In this document: positions 1-8,844 of the stretch, piece by piece
Layout of the letters: each line of letters opens with the position of its first letter
How positions within the stretch are numbered: position 1 is the first letter of the stretch
Source of the DNA: Paenibacillus sp. FSL H8-0537
GTDB taxonomy: Bacteria > Bacillota > Bacilli > Paenibacillales > Paenibacillaceae
Assembly (NCBI RefSeq): GCF_038051995.1
Contig: NZ_CP150290.1
Location: 5,637,001 to 5,701,000, forward strand
Reading direction: 5' to 3'
Length of the DNA: 64,000 nucleotides
Notes under the pieces: model-generated
Databases searched by the model: none
The model's input: the letters and a program-made list of their open reading frames with translations, nothing else
What the model was told of the DNA's origin: nothing
Translations under genes and position numbers: made by a program

Positions 1-3000
1 GCCGCTGCTGTATCTACTGACGTTACCTGGTATGAATACGTAAATTCCTTGGATTCCCCAGATTTCAGTGATGGAATGGTTGGTATGCCAGATACTTTTG
101 TATCGGTAATCACAACATTCGTTAAATCGCGCTTGCCTGTATTGGTTACTTTAACCGTGTAGTTAATCCAGCTTCCTGCTGCTGTATCGGAAACAGCGAC
201 TGCACTGCCCTTTTTCTCAATCTTGAGCCCTGCTGTCGGAATGCTGGCCTCATCCTTAATTGGATCAGGGGATTCATTGTAATATACGGTTGCTACATTA
301 TCCAAATCTGTCAAATCCAAATCTGCATCTGTGACGCGGTATACGCCCTCAAGCGTCAGTCCCGCTCCTGCTGCCAGATTTTTAATGATGATAGACGGAT
401 TCGTGCCGGTGCTTACCAGTTGACCAATAATGTCTGGCCTGTCATGGCTGCCGCTATTCAAGGCAATTTCCTCGCCATTATACGTCAGCTTAGTAAACTC
501 AAAGCCGGCTTGCAGTCTATCAAGCGCATCTGAAATTTTAAAATTATGCAAAGTAACAGAAGAGGTATTTTTCAAAGAAAGCTTATAATGCACATCGTTT
601 CCTACCACTACATACTGCTGCGAAGGAGCAATCGTGGAGGAGCCTTGCGTCACACTCGTAATTTCTTTCTCGAATGTGATGGAAGGGTATGAACCGCCCG
701 TAGGTGATGCTGTTTCGATTAGTCCCAAATCGATTGTCGGAATTTTACCAGCTGTACCTAAGCTGATCGTATCCGTACGATATGGCGTATAACCGTCTAC
801 AGTAGCGCCTTTCGTTACCAGATTGGAGTCATTGTCATTCGTATGGCTTGGATCTGCTCCACTCACATTTGCAGTCGTTGGCATGTAGCGATCCGGCAGC
901 ACAAACTCTACGAAATAATTGCCTGCCTCAAGTCCCTGGAACAAATAATAGCCTGGACTTCCATTGTAATGATAGCCCGTCTTGCTTGACTTGAACGGCG
1001 TCGTTTCACCTGCTTTGTACAGATTTACGGTAATGCCGTTAATACCTGCACCTTGACCGCTGTCGCCCGGATATTCTTCATCCTGCGTGCCATCGCGGTT
1101 GCTGTCGAACCAGACAAAATTTCCGATTTCGCCAAGCGGTACATGCTCGTTGTTCGGGTGAATCAGGAAGCCGACTTTGTTAGGGGCTGTTGGAAGCATT
1201 TTGCTGCCTTCATCATTGCCTGCACCGACTTCAGTTGCTTGAATGGCAAAAGAGTTCCAAGCTACTTCATTGGTCGGTGCTCCTACAGGGGCATCCATTT
1301 TCCAATCCAATACGATATAGTCGCCTGGCGCAAGACCAGCTGATCCATCACTGCCTACAATGTTCGACAGCTGGAAGTATAGCGACTTGATGTCTGTCAA
1401 ATCATCCTTCTGATAATTGCCTTGTTCGATCCAGCCTTGCTTGCTGTCATTCACATTCGTGAAATTAACAACCTGCTCCTGATTAACCGACTTGCTGTAA
1501 TAGGTGGACAGCGTGTAGTTCACCGTTCTGCTTCCCGCTGCCGCTGAAGATGTAAAGGTTTTATTGCCGGACGAGAGTACTTCCGACAGGTTAGGCTGCC
1601 ACTGCGTGCCCCTTGCTTCATAAGGTGAACTACTGTTGACGCGCAGCGCATTATCGCCTACATGCGGCAAAATATCCAGCACATCAATGACGCCAAGTCT
1701 CGTATTACCGCTATTGCGTACCGCCAAACGATAATCTGCTGTTCCGCCTTCATACGTTACGCTGTAACGCGGATACTCAGTGTATGCAATATCGCCATCA
1801 TAATCGAATGGCTGTACGGGAATAGCCGGTATTCCATCATACGTAGCATCATCTGCTGCCCGGAAAATAGGCTCCAGATCGCCTTGATTCCATTTTGTCG
1901 ACTGTACGAGCGACGCTTTGCGTACCGTTACATTCGCAGAGGCATGAACAAAAAATTCATCCGTTCCCGCTGTTGGATCAAAGCCAATGACTGTATCTTT
2001 AATCGCATTGTTGCGTGTTTGCCATGCTGGCAAACTTTGCGGCTTATCCTGTGCGGAGTCCCCTGTATGCCAGAACTCTGTATTAGGATCGCTTGTTGTA
2101 ATATACATATCGTTCGTATAGGTTGTACCTTGAGGCGTACCCGCACGAACCTCGCCTTTATAGCTGATTTCAAAGCTTGTGCCTGGAGCAAAAGAAGTGC
2201 CGTCGGACCATGACCATTTGACAAGAGTCCGTCCAGTACCGTTCCAGTTTTTATCAACAAGCTCTAGCTGTGGAGCACTTGCTCCAGCAGGCGTGCCCGT
2301 AAACGTAAACGAGGCTGCCAGCGCCGCAGCAGGATCGGCTATTTTAGGGTTGAGGTAATAATCAAAGCTTGTTGGCAATAAATCATAGACAACTGGATTA
2401 ATATAAGGTCCCGTTGCTTTAATATCATTGCGAACCGTTAAAGTGAACGGCACTGTGCTGAGCGGACGGAAATTTCCCGCTCCAATCGCTTTATTAGCAA
2501 CAAGCCATGGCTTCTCATTGTTGATGTTGAAATCTGCTTGAGCCGTTTTTTGAGGCTTATTATCCCATTGACCTGGAACGGTAACATTCAGTGCCTGATA
2601 ATCCAGAGACACTTGATTCGTTACTTGATCGCCGTGAACGACAGGAGCATTCGTACCGTTAGCAAAGTCTCTAACCGTTCCTGTAATTTCAATGCCGCCA
2701 ATTGTACCGCCTGGAGCCAAAGTGCTGAACGACCACTCCAAAGCAGCCAAATATTCGCCTGCATTGAGCACAATGCGGTTCGTACCAGCTGTCGTGCTCA
2801 CTGTAATTGTGCCGTTAGGCGCAAGACTGCCGCTATACGCATGCCAAGTTTCAGTCACGCCATCGCTTGTTTTATAACGAAGCTGGGATGTGAAAACATT
2901 TGGCATTTTAATGCTGCTGTAATCCATTTCCACAGGCAGCACATCTGTCAATACCAGGTTCGACAAAGAGGTATTTACATTTGTTCCCGTATTGCTGATG

Positions 3001-4073
3001 CCGCCGATGTTGAACTTCTGGGTTTGGCCATGCCAGCGATACTGGTAAACGCGCGACTTGGTTAAACCGGAAACGCCAGATACCGGCTCTCCGAATTTAG
3101 TTGTCACATCAGCGTCAGGATCAGTGACCGCCCCGTCACCCTCGAGCGTATAGCCGCTCAAAATTTCAACGTTGTTTTTGCGCTCAAGCGGTGTTCCGGT
3201 CGGATGACCATACCCTAAATCGTCAGGGAATGTGACCGATACTTTTGCTTCAAAAGATTGTCCGGAAGCCAGCTCAATGTTCGACCAAGTGATCGTACGA
3301 GCAGTTGAATCATAGATGCCACTTTCTGTTGAGTCCACATATACGGCATCTGGCGGCAGCGTATCGACTAACGTCGCATATTTCAAGCTGCCAGGATTCG
3401 TATTGCCCGCTTCGCCTTTAATGCCTACCGTATACTCAACCGCTCCGCCAATAATTGGAACTCCGCCGCCAAATCCGGTGTCTTGGCTTTTGTAAGCCCA
3501 CCATTTGTCATAGGTTGAGGCAGTTGGTGTCGCCGTCGGTGTTGCTGTAGGCGTCGGTGTAGCTACTGGATTCGGGTCCGCGTTAATCGTTACATTCGCC
3601 GATGCTGTTGTACTTTCCGCTGAATCAACGAGTGTAATCATCGCCGTATTCGTCGTAGGAACAACCGAACTTGAGCCAGTCGGCTTCGCTTTCACTGGAA
3701 TTTCCAGCTTCACCGAAGTACCGGAAGGCAGTGGATGTGCATTAACCGTAAGGGTTTGGCCGTTTTTCGTATCCCAGCCTCCATCCTCCCAGCCATCCAC
3801 AATTTCAAATTGTGCCGGTACAGTATCAACAATCGTTACATTCTTACCAACATGAGTCGCGCCATCCGCCTGATACAAGATGGTATACTTGAAGGTATCG
3901 CCTACATTAACGGTGCTCACACTAGCTGTCTTTGTAAAAGTCAGTCCTGTAATCGGACCTGCTGCCTGTATTGGCGCTGCGAATGGCTGGAATGCGGCTT
4001 GCAGCAGCAAAACGAGCAGCATGATCCAGGAAATCTTTTGCCTGATCGCTCTCTGTCTACTTGCGGGCATCAT
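1..4073 (-). CDS. Large secreted adhesin-like protein with SdrD-B-type domain, 5' part only
   Basis: The reading frame is open from the ATG at 4073 to the window edge (1357 codons), so the C-terminus is missing. The start has a GAGAGG site about six bases upstream. The N-terminus has an Arg/Lys-rich stretch and then a hydrophobic segment ending AAPIQAAG, a typical Sec signal peptide. What follows is a chain of beta-sandwich-like repeats of the DUF11/conserved-repeat type (phrases such as YTVKVTNTGKRDLTNVVITD). A Pro-Thr-rich linker (PTPTATPTATPTAS) lies near residue 180. Around residues 985-1110 is an SdrD-B-like unit (IGNFVWFDSNRDGTQDEEYPG, then GINGITVNLYKAGE). Such domains form Ca-binding or isopeptide-stabilised stalks on Gram-positive surface proteins. 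Inference: an extracellular or wall-attached stalk protein. The anchor (LPxTG or SLH) would be beyond the window. Nothing seen argues for an enzyme. Confidence 0.75.
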   Translation of the reverse strand, partial: MMPASRQRAIRQKISWIMLLVLLLQAAFQPFAAPIQAAGPITGLTFTKTASVSTVNVGDTFKYTILYQADGATHVGKNVTIVDTVPAQFEIVDGWEDGGWDTKNGQTLTVNAHPLPSGTSVKLEIPVKAKPTGSSSVVPTTNTAMITLVDSAESTTASANVTINADPNPVATPTPTATPTATPTASTYDKWWAYKSQDTGFGGGVPIIGGAVEYTVGIKGEAGNTNPGSLKYATLVDTLPPDAVYVDSTESGIYDSTARTITWSNIELASGQSFEAKVSVTFPDDLGYGHPTGTPLERKNNVEILSGYTLEGDGAVTDPDADVTTKFGEPVSGVSGLTKSRVYQYRWHGQTQKFNIGGISNTGTNVNTSLSNLVLTDVLPVEMDYSSIKMPNVFTSQLRYKTSDGVTETWHAYSGSLAPNGTITVSTTAGTNRIVLNAGEYLAALEWSFSTLAPGGTIGGIEITGTVRDFANGTNAPVVHGDQVTNQVSLDYQALNVTVPGQWDNKPQKTAQADFNINNEKPWLVANKAIGAGNFRPLSTVPFTLTVRNDIKATGPYINPVVYDLLPTSFDYYLNPKIADPAAALAASFTFTGTPAGASAPQLELVDKNWNGTGRTLVKWSWSDGTSFAPGTSFEISYKGEVRAGTPQGTTYTNDMYITTSDPNTEFWHTGDSAQDKPQSLPAWQTRNNAIKDTVIGFDPTAGTDEFFVHASANVTVRKASLVQSTKWNQGDLEPIFRAADDATYDGIPAIPVQPFDYDGDIAYTEYPRYSVTYEGGTADYRLAVRNSGNTRLGVIDVLDILPHVGDNALRVNSSSPYEARGTQWQPNLSEVLSSGNKTFTSSAAAGSRTVNYTLSTYYSKSVNQEQVVNFTNVNDSKQGWIEQGNYQKDDLTDIKSLYFQLSNIVGSDGSAGLAPGDYIVLDWKMDAPVGAPTNEVAWNSFAIQATEVGAGNDEGSKMLPTAPNKVGFLIHPNNEHVPLGEIGNFVWFDSNRDGTQDEEYPGDSGQGAGINGITVNLYKAGETTPFKSSKTGYHYNGSPGYYLFQGLEAGNYFVEFVLPDRYMPTTANVSGADPSHTNDNDSNLVTKGATVDGYTPYRTDTISLGTAGKIPTIDLGLIETASPTGGSYPSITFEKEITSVTQGSSTIAPSQQYVVVGNDVHYKLSLKNTSSVTLHNFKISDALDRLQAGFEFTKLTYNGEEIALNSGSHDRPDIIGQLVSTGTNPSIIIKNLAAGAGLTLEGVYRVTDADLDLTDLDNVATVYYNESPDPIKDEASIPTAGLKIEKKGSAVAVSDTAAGSWINYTVKVTNTGKRDLTNVVITDTKVSGIPTIPSLKSGESKEFTYSYQVTSVDTAA

Positions 4074-4249
4074 ATCAATCCTCTCTTTTTCTCTATCTTG
4101 TCTAGTTGTTCTATTGTTGTGATTACCTCACGAAAGCCAAGTTTTTCTCCATCCTCTCCCTCCTTGCATTCAAATAAGAAAATTATATCTAGCCCAACTG
4201 TACAAAAACTTTACAAGCTTCCCCTTCATTCGATAGCCTAAATAACAGC

Positions 4250-4289
4250 AAAAAAAGCTCCGCCCATCCCTTGAAGGATAGACGAAGCT
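4250..4289 (-). terminator. Rho-independent terminator of the transglutaminase-like gene
   Basis: On the minus strand a 14-bp stem (AGCTTCGTCTATCC paired with GGATGGGCGGAGCT, including three G-U pairs) with a short loop is followed directly by seven T. It lies 40 bp after the stop codon of the gene starting at 5141 and separates it from the adhesin-like gene downstream. Confidence 0.85.
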
Positions 4290-4328
4290 TCTGTACGTGC
4301 CTATTCATTTCTATGTGCTTAGATCCGT

Positions 4329-5141
4329 TTAATAGACTTTAGCAGCTGTATAACGCGAGCTGTCTTTAATCATTTTGCCCGCTTTCTTGCTGTTCTTCAT
4401 GCCAGCATCAAGCGTCGTATCGATCGTGATCCATTTGCCGTCCAAATATACTTCATTCCAAGCATGATAGTTAGATACATCGGACGCTTTGCCCGTCACC
4501 ATTTTAGCCGGAATGTCCACGCTGCGAAGCATGCCTGCCATTAATGCAGCATAACCGTAGCAAATGTCTTTCTGCGAGCTAAACGTACGATCGATTTGTG
4601 GCAAATAATCGTTGGTCACCTTAGCTGCAAGCTGATGATCGTAAGAAATATTCGCTACAATATATTTGTAAATTGCCGTTACCTTCTCGGTATCCGTCTT
4701 TTTCCCCTTAGTCAGTTCCAATGCTTTCTTGACCGCTTTGCTGTTGCTGCTCCAGTCAATATTTTGAATGGAGTTTAAATAGACGAGGCTGCTGTCACTC
4801 AAATTCAAGGTAACTTTGCCTGTTTGAACTGCTCTATATTTATTGGTTCCACTGACGTTTTCCAATAATGTAATCGTATAGTCTCCATTGCCCAGTTGAA
4901 GCGCAAACCACTCTTCTGTCTGGTTTGCCCGGAGCGCATATGTGTAATTTTTGCCGTCTTTGGCTACAACCAGCCTTGTATCTATGCCCGACTTGACCTC
5001 ATAACGAATACCAATGCTTCCTTTATCCACATTGGATTCATCGAGCCAGCTTGTCCCAGCTGCTGCCACTTGAGCAGTTGCTTGCGGGAACACGGACAGT
5101 ATCAATGCAAGCAAAATCATAACCGTTAAACTTTTGCGCAT
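4329..5141 (-). CDS. Secreted transglutaminase-like (papain-fold) protein
   Basis: 270 aa. The N-terminus MRKSLTVMILLALILSVFPQ with the following ATAQVAAAG is a clear signal peptide, so the protein is exported. Residues about 30-125 look like a beta-rich N-terminal domain. Residues about 130-255 carry the transglutaminase-like core with the triad in order: Cys in KDICYGYAALMAGML, His in NYHAWNEVYL, and Asp in WITIDTTLD. Family members include cysteine proteases and peptidoglycan- or protein-crosslinking enzymes, so the substrate cannot be named. The start codon follows an AAGGGAG site. Upstream is a cyclic-di-GMP-I riboswitch, so expression should follow c-di-GMP. Because the adhesin-like protein is encoded next on the same strand, a joint role in the cell surface or matrix is a reasonable inference, not shown. 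A terminator separates the two genes. Confidence 0.85.
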   Translation of the reverse strand: MRKSLTVMILLALILSVFPQATAQVAAAGTSWLDESNVDKGSIGIRYEVKSGIDTRLVVAKDGKNYTYALRANQTEEWFALQLGNGDYTITLLENVSGTNKYRAVQTGKVTLNLSDSSLVYLNSIQNIDWSSNSKAVKKALELTKGKKTDTEKVTAIYKYIVANISYDHQLAAKVTNDYLPQIDRTFSSQKDICYGYAALMAGMLRSVDIPAKMVTGKASDVSNYHAWNEVYLDGKWITIDTTLDAGMKNSKKAGKMIKDSSRYTAAKVY

Positions 5142-5154
5142 AAAAAAAACTCCC

Positions 5155-5242
5155 TTCGGTGGCTAGGCTACCATCTAAATAATAGAGAAGGCCCTTTAGC
5201 TTTGCGTCCCTGCCTTTCGACAGGTTTGCCGTTATCGTGTAA
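5155..5242 (-). promoter_or_regulatory. Cyclic-di-GMP-I (GEMM-I) riboswitch
   Basis: On the minus strand the leader of the transglutaminase-like gene contains the GEMM-I landmarks in the right order. They are GGCAAACC (5230-5223), a P2 hairpin closed by a GAAA tetraloop (5218-5215), the near-invariant GGGACGCAAAGC (5210-5199), GGGCCT on the 5' side of P3, and the closing ATGGTAGCCTAGCC (5174-5161). It ends within 20 bases of the ribosome binding site AAGGGAG and a run of eight T directly before the ATG. Control could therefore be by access to the binding site or by termination. GEMM-I RNAs bind c-di-GMP and often control motility, adhesion and matrix genes. Confidence 0.88.
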
Positions 5243-5344
5243 AGTTTTGTAAGTGGTGTTAGGTAGAAGAACTACCTTATATTAATCTATGATTATCTCT
5301 AGTATATACCCATTATTTGCAACAAACAATACGTTAAACCTTTT

Positions 5345-5527
5345 TTATTTCCAGGCTGAGGCTTGTATTTTCTGGCTTTTCTTCATCCATCTCCGCTTTA
5401 ACCGTTTCATAAAAGGCTCTTCTTTCCGCTCTTTAAGCATGCCCTTTACATCCCTTAGCAGGAGCATATACCGCATTTCATCCTCATGCTTCAAGCTTTG
5501 AAACTCTTTCAAATGTTCAGCGCCCAT
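5345..5527 (-). CDS. Small charged hypothetical protein
   Basis: 60 aa, very rich in Lys, Arg and Glu, predicted helical (for example KHEDEMRYMLLLRDVKGMLKERKEE). No family recognised. The start at 5527 has only a weak purine-rich site (GAAGTGGG). It lies downstream of the 176-aa hypothetical gene on the same strand with a gap of 72 bp, so it could be the last gene of that unit. It is included because composition and helix pattern look protein-like, but it may be a chance ORF. Confidence 0.35.
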   Translation of the reverse strand: MGAEHLKEFQSLKHEDEMRYMLLLRDVKGMLKERKEEPFMKRLKRRWMKKSQKIQASAWK

Positions 5528-5599
5528 CCCACTTCAGCTCCATCATACGTTTTATCAATCCTTTTTCGGCTGATAAAATTCTGATACCCGAACCAGCGT

Positions 5600-6130
5600 T
5601 TAGCTGCTTTTGACCGTATAAAATTTTTGGAATCTCCAAAACTTCCTCGGTCCTGTCGACAAATAAAGCCAAGCAAAAAAATCACGAATACCGTCATCCA
5701 CGATTCCCTCATTGTACCGATAAAGCTGCCGCTGATAGTTCAGGCGACATATTTCTACCCCATCCCACCAAAAAGAGAACGTGTTTCGCTTGTCGTCATG
5801 CTCCAGAGCAATAATAAATTTCCCTTCCGAAAGCTGAAAATATTGCTTGTCATAGAAAAACAAAGGCCCCTCAGAAGTAGCTGTAATCCCAATAAAATGA
5901 CCTCGATGATGGGTATAAAAGCCTCGAACGATCGTGTAATCGGTCACTTGATTTAAATTCAGCTGTCGTAGGTGCTGGGCTCCCTCGCTTATACAGCAAG
6001 CCAGCTCAGGATAGCGAAAATGGCGAATGACGTTTATTTGCCGTTTCTCGGTTATCATCATCTTCTTCAACCATTCCTTTGAACATGCTATTTTTTGAAA
6101 ATGAAGCCCGTAAAGCTTGTCCGTCTCCAT
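5600..6130 (-). CDS. Hypothetical protein, cytoplasmic, family not recognised
   Basis: I place the start at the ATG at 6130 (METDKLYGLHFQK), which has GGAGGAG nine bases upstream. The longer frame from 6181 lacks a binding site. This gives 176 aa. No signal peptide or membrane segment is visible. The central part (about residues 70-150) alternates aromatic and charged residues (FYTHHRGHFIGITATSEGPLFFYDKQ) as in a small beta-sheet domain. The C-terminal end is rich in Trp, Phe and Arg. It lies 89 bp downstream of the BTAD response regulator on the same strand and may share its transcript. Function unknown. Confidence 0.6.
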   Translation of the reverse strand: METDKLYGLHFQKIACSKEWLKKMMITEKRQINVIRHFRYPELACCISEGAQHLRQLNLNQVTDYTIVRGFYTHHRGHFIGITATSEGPLFFYDKQYFQLSEGKFIIALEHDDKRNTFSFWWDGVEICRLNYQRQLYRYNEGIVDDGIRDFFAWLYLSTGPRKFWRFQKFYTVKSS

Positions 6131-6219
6131 TTTCACCTGCTCCTCCATTATAAATAAGGCAACTCTACAATTTCTCGACAAAATCCCTGTTTAATCTCGA
6201 AAAATTTACAAAATAGGCC

Positions 6220-7383
6220 CTACAACGTGCTAACGCTGCTTTTCCACTCTTTATACCATTCTATAATGTACGCGCTTGGCTGCTCGTTCAATTCTTCTAT
6301 CAGCGCGGCGGTTAAAACATTGTACTGCTGATTAACCATAAGATGATTTCCTTTAGACGCATACAGCTGCATTAAGGCAAAATAAGCCTCTTCCGCTTGC
6401 GCATGCTCCTCTATAATCCGAATATATCCAGCAATCGCTTTATCCAGCTGACCATGCTCGACATGCCATTCTTCCAATCGATAGGAAGTATTCAGCCATA
6501 ACCGTTTCAGCCGCTGGCGCTCGCTCTCCGCCCACCAATAATCATAATCCTTTAAATAATCGCCTCTATAAAGATTCATAGTCTCTTCGTATTCCGCAAG
6601 CGTTGCAGCCGCTAGCGGCGGTGCGGCAGCAATGCCCCGCTCCCATTCCTCTACATCGAGCACAACCTGATTCAGCGTCATTATGTATCCTTCTGTTGTA
6701 TTGGCAATGTGAAAACACTTTCCAAACTGATCTAGCGTTTTCCTAATATGGTACACAGTCGTATACAGCTGGGCATATATTTTTTCAGTCCCATTATCGG
6801 GCCATAGCAAATCGATTAATATCGATTTTCTTACAAGCTGTTCGCGATGCTGGAGCAAATACAGAAACAACTCCTGCGCCTTCGTTGTACGCCACCTTAT
6901 GGCTGCATCCTTTTTCCCGGAAAACTCCACACTGAACTGCCCCAATAGCTGCAAAACCAGATGCTGCTCCTCATTCGCATTTTTCACTGACTGTAGAGCC
7001 TGCTCTTTATCCTTCGCAGACGAATCCAGCCGCTTCTGAATCCGTTCCATCGTTTTCAATAAGCGCTCAGGATGAATCGGTTTGACGACATAATCCAGTG
7101 CATTCAGCTCAAAAGCTTTCACTGCGTATTCATCATAAGCGGTTACAAATACGATATTCAGCTCCGGCCTGACCTCAAGAAGCTGTTCAGCAAGCGCAAT
7201 GCCACTCACTTCAGGCAAATTAATATCCAAAAATACGACATCCGGCAGATCGCGTAAAATCCGCTCTTTCCCGGTCATCGGATCCTCATATTTCCCCAAA
7301 ACCTCTACGTTATTTAATTTCACGAGTTGTCGCTCCAAGTAATCCAAAGCGAGGCATTCATCATCTACAAGGATAACCTTCAT
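6220..7383 (-). CDS. Response regulator: REC, winged helix and BTAD domains
   Basis: 387 aa. Residues 1-120 form a receiver domain: acidic pocket VDDE near residue 8, phosphoacceptor Asp in DVVFLDINLP near residue 53, Thr in FVTAYDE and Lys in YVVKPI. Residues about 140-235 are an OmpR/SARP-like winged-helix region (LRLL-type start LVLQLLGQFSVEF, then WRTTKAQELFLYLL and LLWPD). Residues about 240-385 are a helical bacterial transcriptional activation domain with TPR-like repeats (YEETMNLYRGDYLKDYDYWWAE). Domain order matches SARP-like regulators fused to a receiver, known from Bacillus and Paenibacillus. Start supported by AAAGGAG six bases upstream. No histidine kinase is adjacent, so the partner is unknown. 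It lies outside the repeat-bounded island, so control of the lipopeptide operon is possible but not indicated by the sequence. Confidence 0.85.
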   Translation of the reverse strand: MKVILVDDECLALDYLERQLVKLNNVEVLGKYEDPMTGKERILRDLPDVVFLDINLPEVSGIALAEQLLEVRPELNIVFVTAYDEYAVKAFELNALDYVVKPIHPERLLKTMERIQKRLDSSAKDKEQALQSVKNANEEQHLVLQLLGQFSVEFSGKKDAAIRWRTTKAQELFLYLLQHREQLVRKSILIDLLWPDNGTEKIYAQLYTTVYHIRKTLDQFGKCFHIANTTEGYIMTLNQVVLDVEEWERGIAAAPPLAAATLAEYEETMNLYRGDYLKDYDYWWAESERQRLKRLWLNTSYRLEEWHVEHGQLDKAIAGYIRIIEEHAQAEEAYFALMQLYASKGNHLMVNQQYNVLTAALIEELNEQPSAYIIEWYKEWKSSVSTL

Positions 7384-7520
7384 GCTTTACTCCTTTAATA
7401 TACGAAATAACCACTCGTTCACAAACTCTGCCATGCTGACAACAATTATAATCCAGTTAAATAGTTGCCGCAATCATTTGGCTTGAATAGCCGTTACAAA
7501 TTCAGGAAAATTTGCATATT

Positions 7521-7572
7521 AAAAAGAGCAGCATTTGCTAAACCTCAAGTAGGCTAAACGCTTGCTGCTCTT
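7521..7572 (-). terminator. Terminator of the PfpI-like gene (copy 1 of a repeated terminator)
   Basis: On the minus strand arms AAGAGCAGCA and TGCTGCTCTT enclose about 29 bases and are followed by TTTTT. It lies 87 bp downstream of the PfpI-like gene. A closely related hairpin with the same arms and a similar loop sits at 9081-9132. Confidence 0.8.
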
Positions 7573-7658
7573 ACGCTCTGCGGTTAGGGTTTTGTTCAAA
7601 GGCAAAACTCGCAGCGATAATGGATAGAATGGACGATCCAGTTGTTCTGCTAGATAGT

Positions 7659-8189
7659 CTACCAGGCGTTGACGCCCAACTGTTCAATCGTTGCCTGAAT
7701 AAAAGCAGGCTCGTCCTCTGGTGTACGGGAAGTAATCAAATTGCGATCTACCACGACTTCCTCATTACGAAAATGTCCCCCAGCTGCCAGCACTTCCTGC
7801 TCCAGCTCCGGATAAGCTGTAAGCGTCCGTCCCTGCAGCAACCCAGCCTCAGCCAACACTTGCGGGCCGTGACAGATGGCGGCAATGGTTATACCTTTTT
7901 CATCAGCATCTTTTACGAAAGCATGCACGGCCGCATCCTCCTTCAAGTGGGAGGGGGATGCCCCGCCAGGGATAATAATCGCCGCATAGTCGCTTGCCTT
8001 TGCCTCATTAATCGCCAGATGCGACTTATAGGCAATTGTGCCTTGCTTGCCCTTCAATTCCTCATTGCTGCGCAAGCTTATAATAACCGCCTCATGGCCA
8101 TTTTTCACCATTTCATCATACGGATTTTGCATTTCGGAATCTTCAAAGCCATCGGCCAGCAGAAAAGCCACCTTCTTCATTTGCGTCAT
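7659..8189 (-). CDS. DJ-1/PfpI family protein (class I amidotransferase fold)
   Basis: 176 aa, the usual length for single-domain PfpI proteins. Seen: the strand and acidic residue VAFLLADGFEDSEM near the start, the turn IIIPGGASPSHL, and the nucleophile elbow with conserved Cys followed by His (IAAICHGPQVLAEAGLL, Cys near residue 103). The C-terminal EDEPAFIQATIEQLG is typical of the subfamily. Members act as cytoplasmic stress proteins and have been reported as deglycases, chaperones or peptidases, so the exact reaction is not decidable. Start at 8189 with AAGGAG upstream. Upstream on the same strand, 86 bp away, are zinc-ribbon membrane proteins; a terminator follows downstream. The 29 bp just upstream of the start recur with two mismatches at 51807-51835, next to the island boundary. 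Confidence 0.88.
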   Translation of the reverse strand: MTQMKKVAFLLADGFEDSEMQNPYDEMVKNGHEAVIISLRSNEELKGKQGTIAYKSHLAINEAKASDYAAIIIPGGASPSHLKEDAAVHAFVKDADEKGITIAAICHGPQVLAEAGLLQGRTLTAYPELEQEVLAAGGHFRNEEVVVDRNLITSRTPEDEPAFIQATIEQLGVNAW

Positions 8190-8275
8190 CCTTTACACGC
8201 TCCTTCTTGTTTGGGCTCTATTTTACTTTACCCTAAAAAAAGGATTCGCAAACAAATCCTGATGCTCAGATGCGA

Positions 8276-8803
8276 TCAACGATACACGAGCATCCTCCCG
8301 CAATAGTCGCATTCCTCGCTTTGCATTGGACGCAACAACTTACTAGCACCGCAGCCTGGGCAGCTGATTGTTTTAGGCACGGACGGTGGGGCAGACGGGG
8401 GCGGGGGGCTTTGCCTAGCATTATGAACCGCTATCCGTTCCGCTAAACGGGCTGCCGCTGCTGCTTGCTCCTCGGCCTCCCACGCAGCTCTCCGCTCTTG
8501 CTCTTCATTCTCGGCCGTACTTCTCTCAAGCTCTAGCTCTTGCTCCGCGCTCTGCAATTCAAGTCGCAGGGATTCTATTGCTTCCCTAATCGGCTTCTGG
8601 ACTGGTTCACGTTCTGCAAACTGTAAAACAAGGTGAACTAAAATCCACGCTGGGAAAATAAAAATCACGGAATAAAGAAGTATATTCAGCAGTAATTTTC
8701 CCTGATATGAATCCGGTAATACAATTATATAAAAGATAACTCCAATAATTGGCCATACCGATCCAATTATATACACACCGATTTTCTCGCTTCTCTCTAG
8801 CAT
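8276..8803 (-). CDS. Membrane protein: two TM segments, coiled coil, Pro linker, C-terminal zinc ribbon (paralogue 1)
   Basis: 175 aa. Two hydrophobic segments (about residues 8-28 and 38-62) are followed by a Glu/Ala-rich coiled coil (about 70-125), a Pro/Ser linker (SPPPPSAPPSVP) and a C-terminal zinc ribbon CPGCGASKLL...CDYCG ending MLVYR. It is clearly paralogous to the products at 9170-9736 and 9785-10234, which have the same order of parts. A cytoplasmic zinc ribbon tethered to the membrane by a helical stalk is the likely topology (inferred). No enzymatic motif is present and the family is not one I can name. The start codon has only a moderate upstream purine stretch. Confidence 0.75.
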   Translation of the reverse strand: MLERSEKIGVYIIGSVWPIIGVIFYIIVLPDSYQGKLLLNILLYSVIFIFPAWILVHLVLQFAEREPVQKPIREAIESLRLELQSAEQELELERSTAENEEQERRAAWEAEEQAAAAARLAERIAVHNARQSPPPPSAPPSVPKTISCPGCGASKLLRPMQSEECDYCGRMLVYR

Positions 8804-8844
8804 AACTCATCCCGCCTCTGTAGCTTCATCCACTTTCTTCTATT

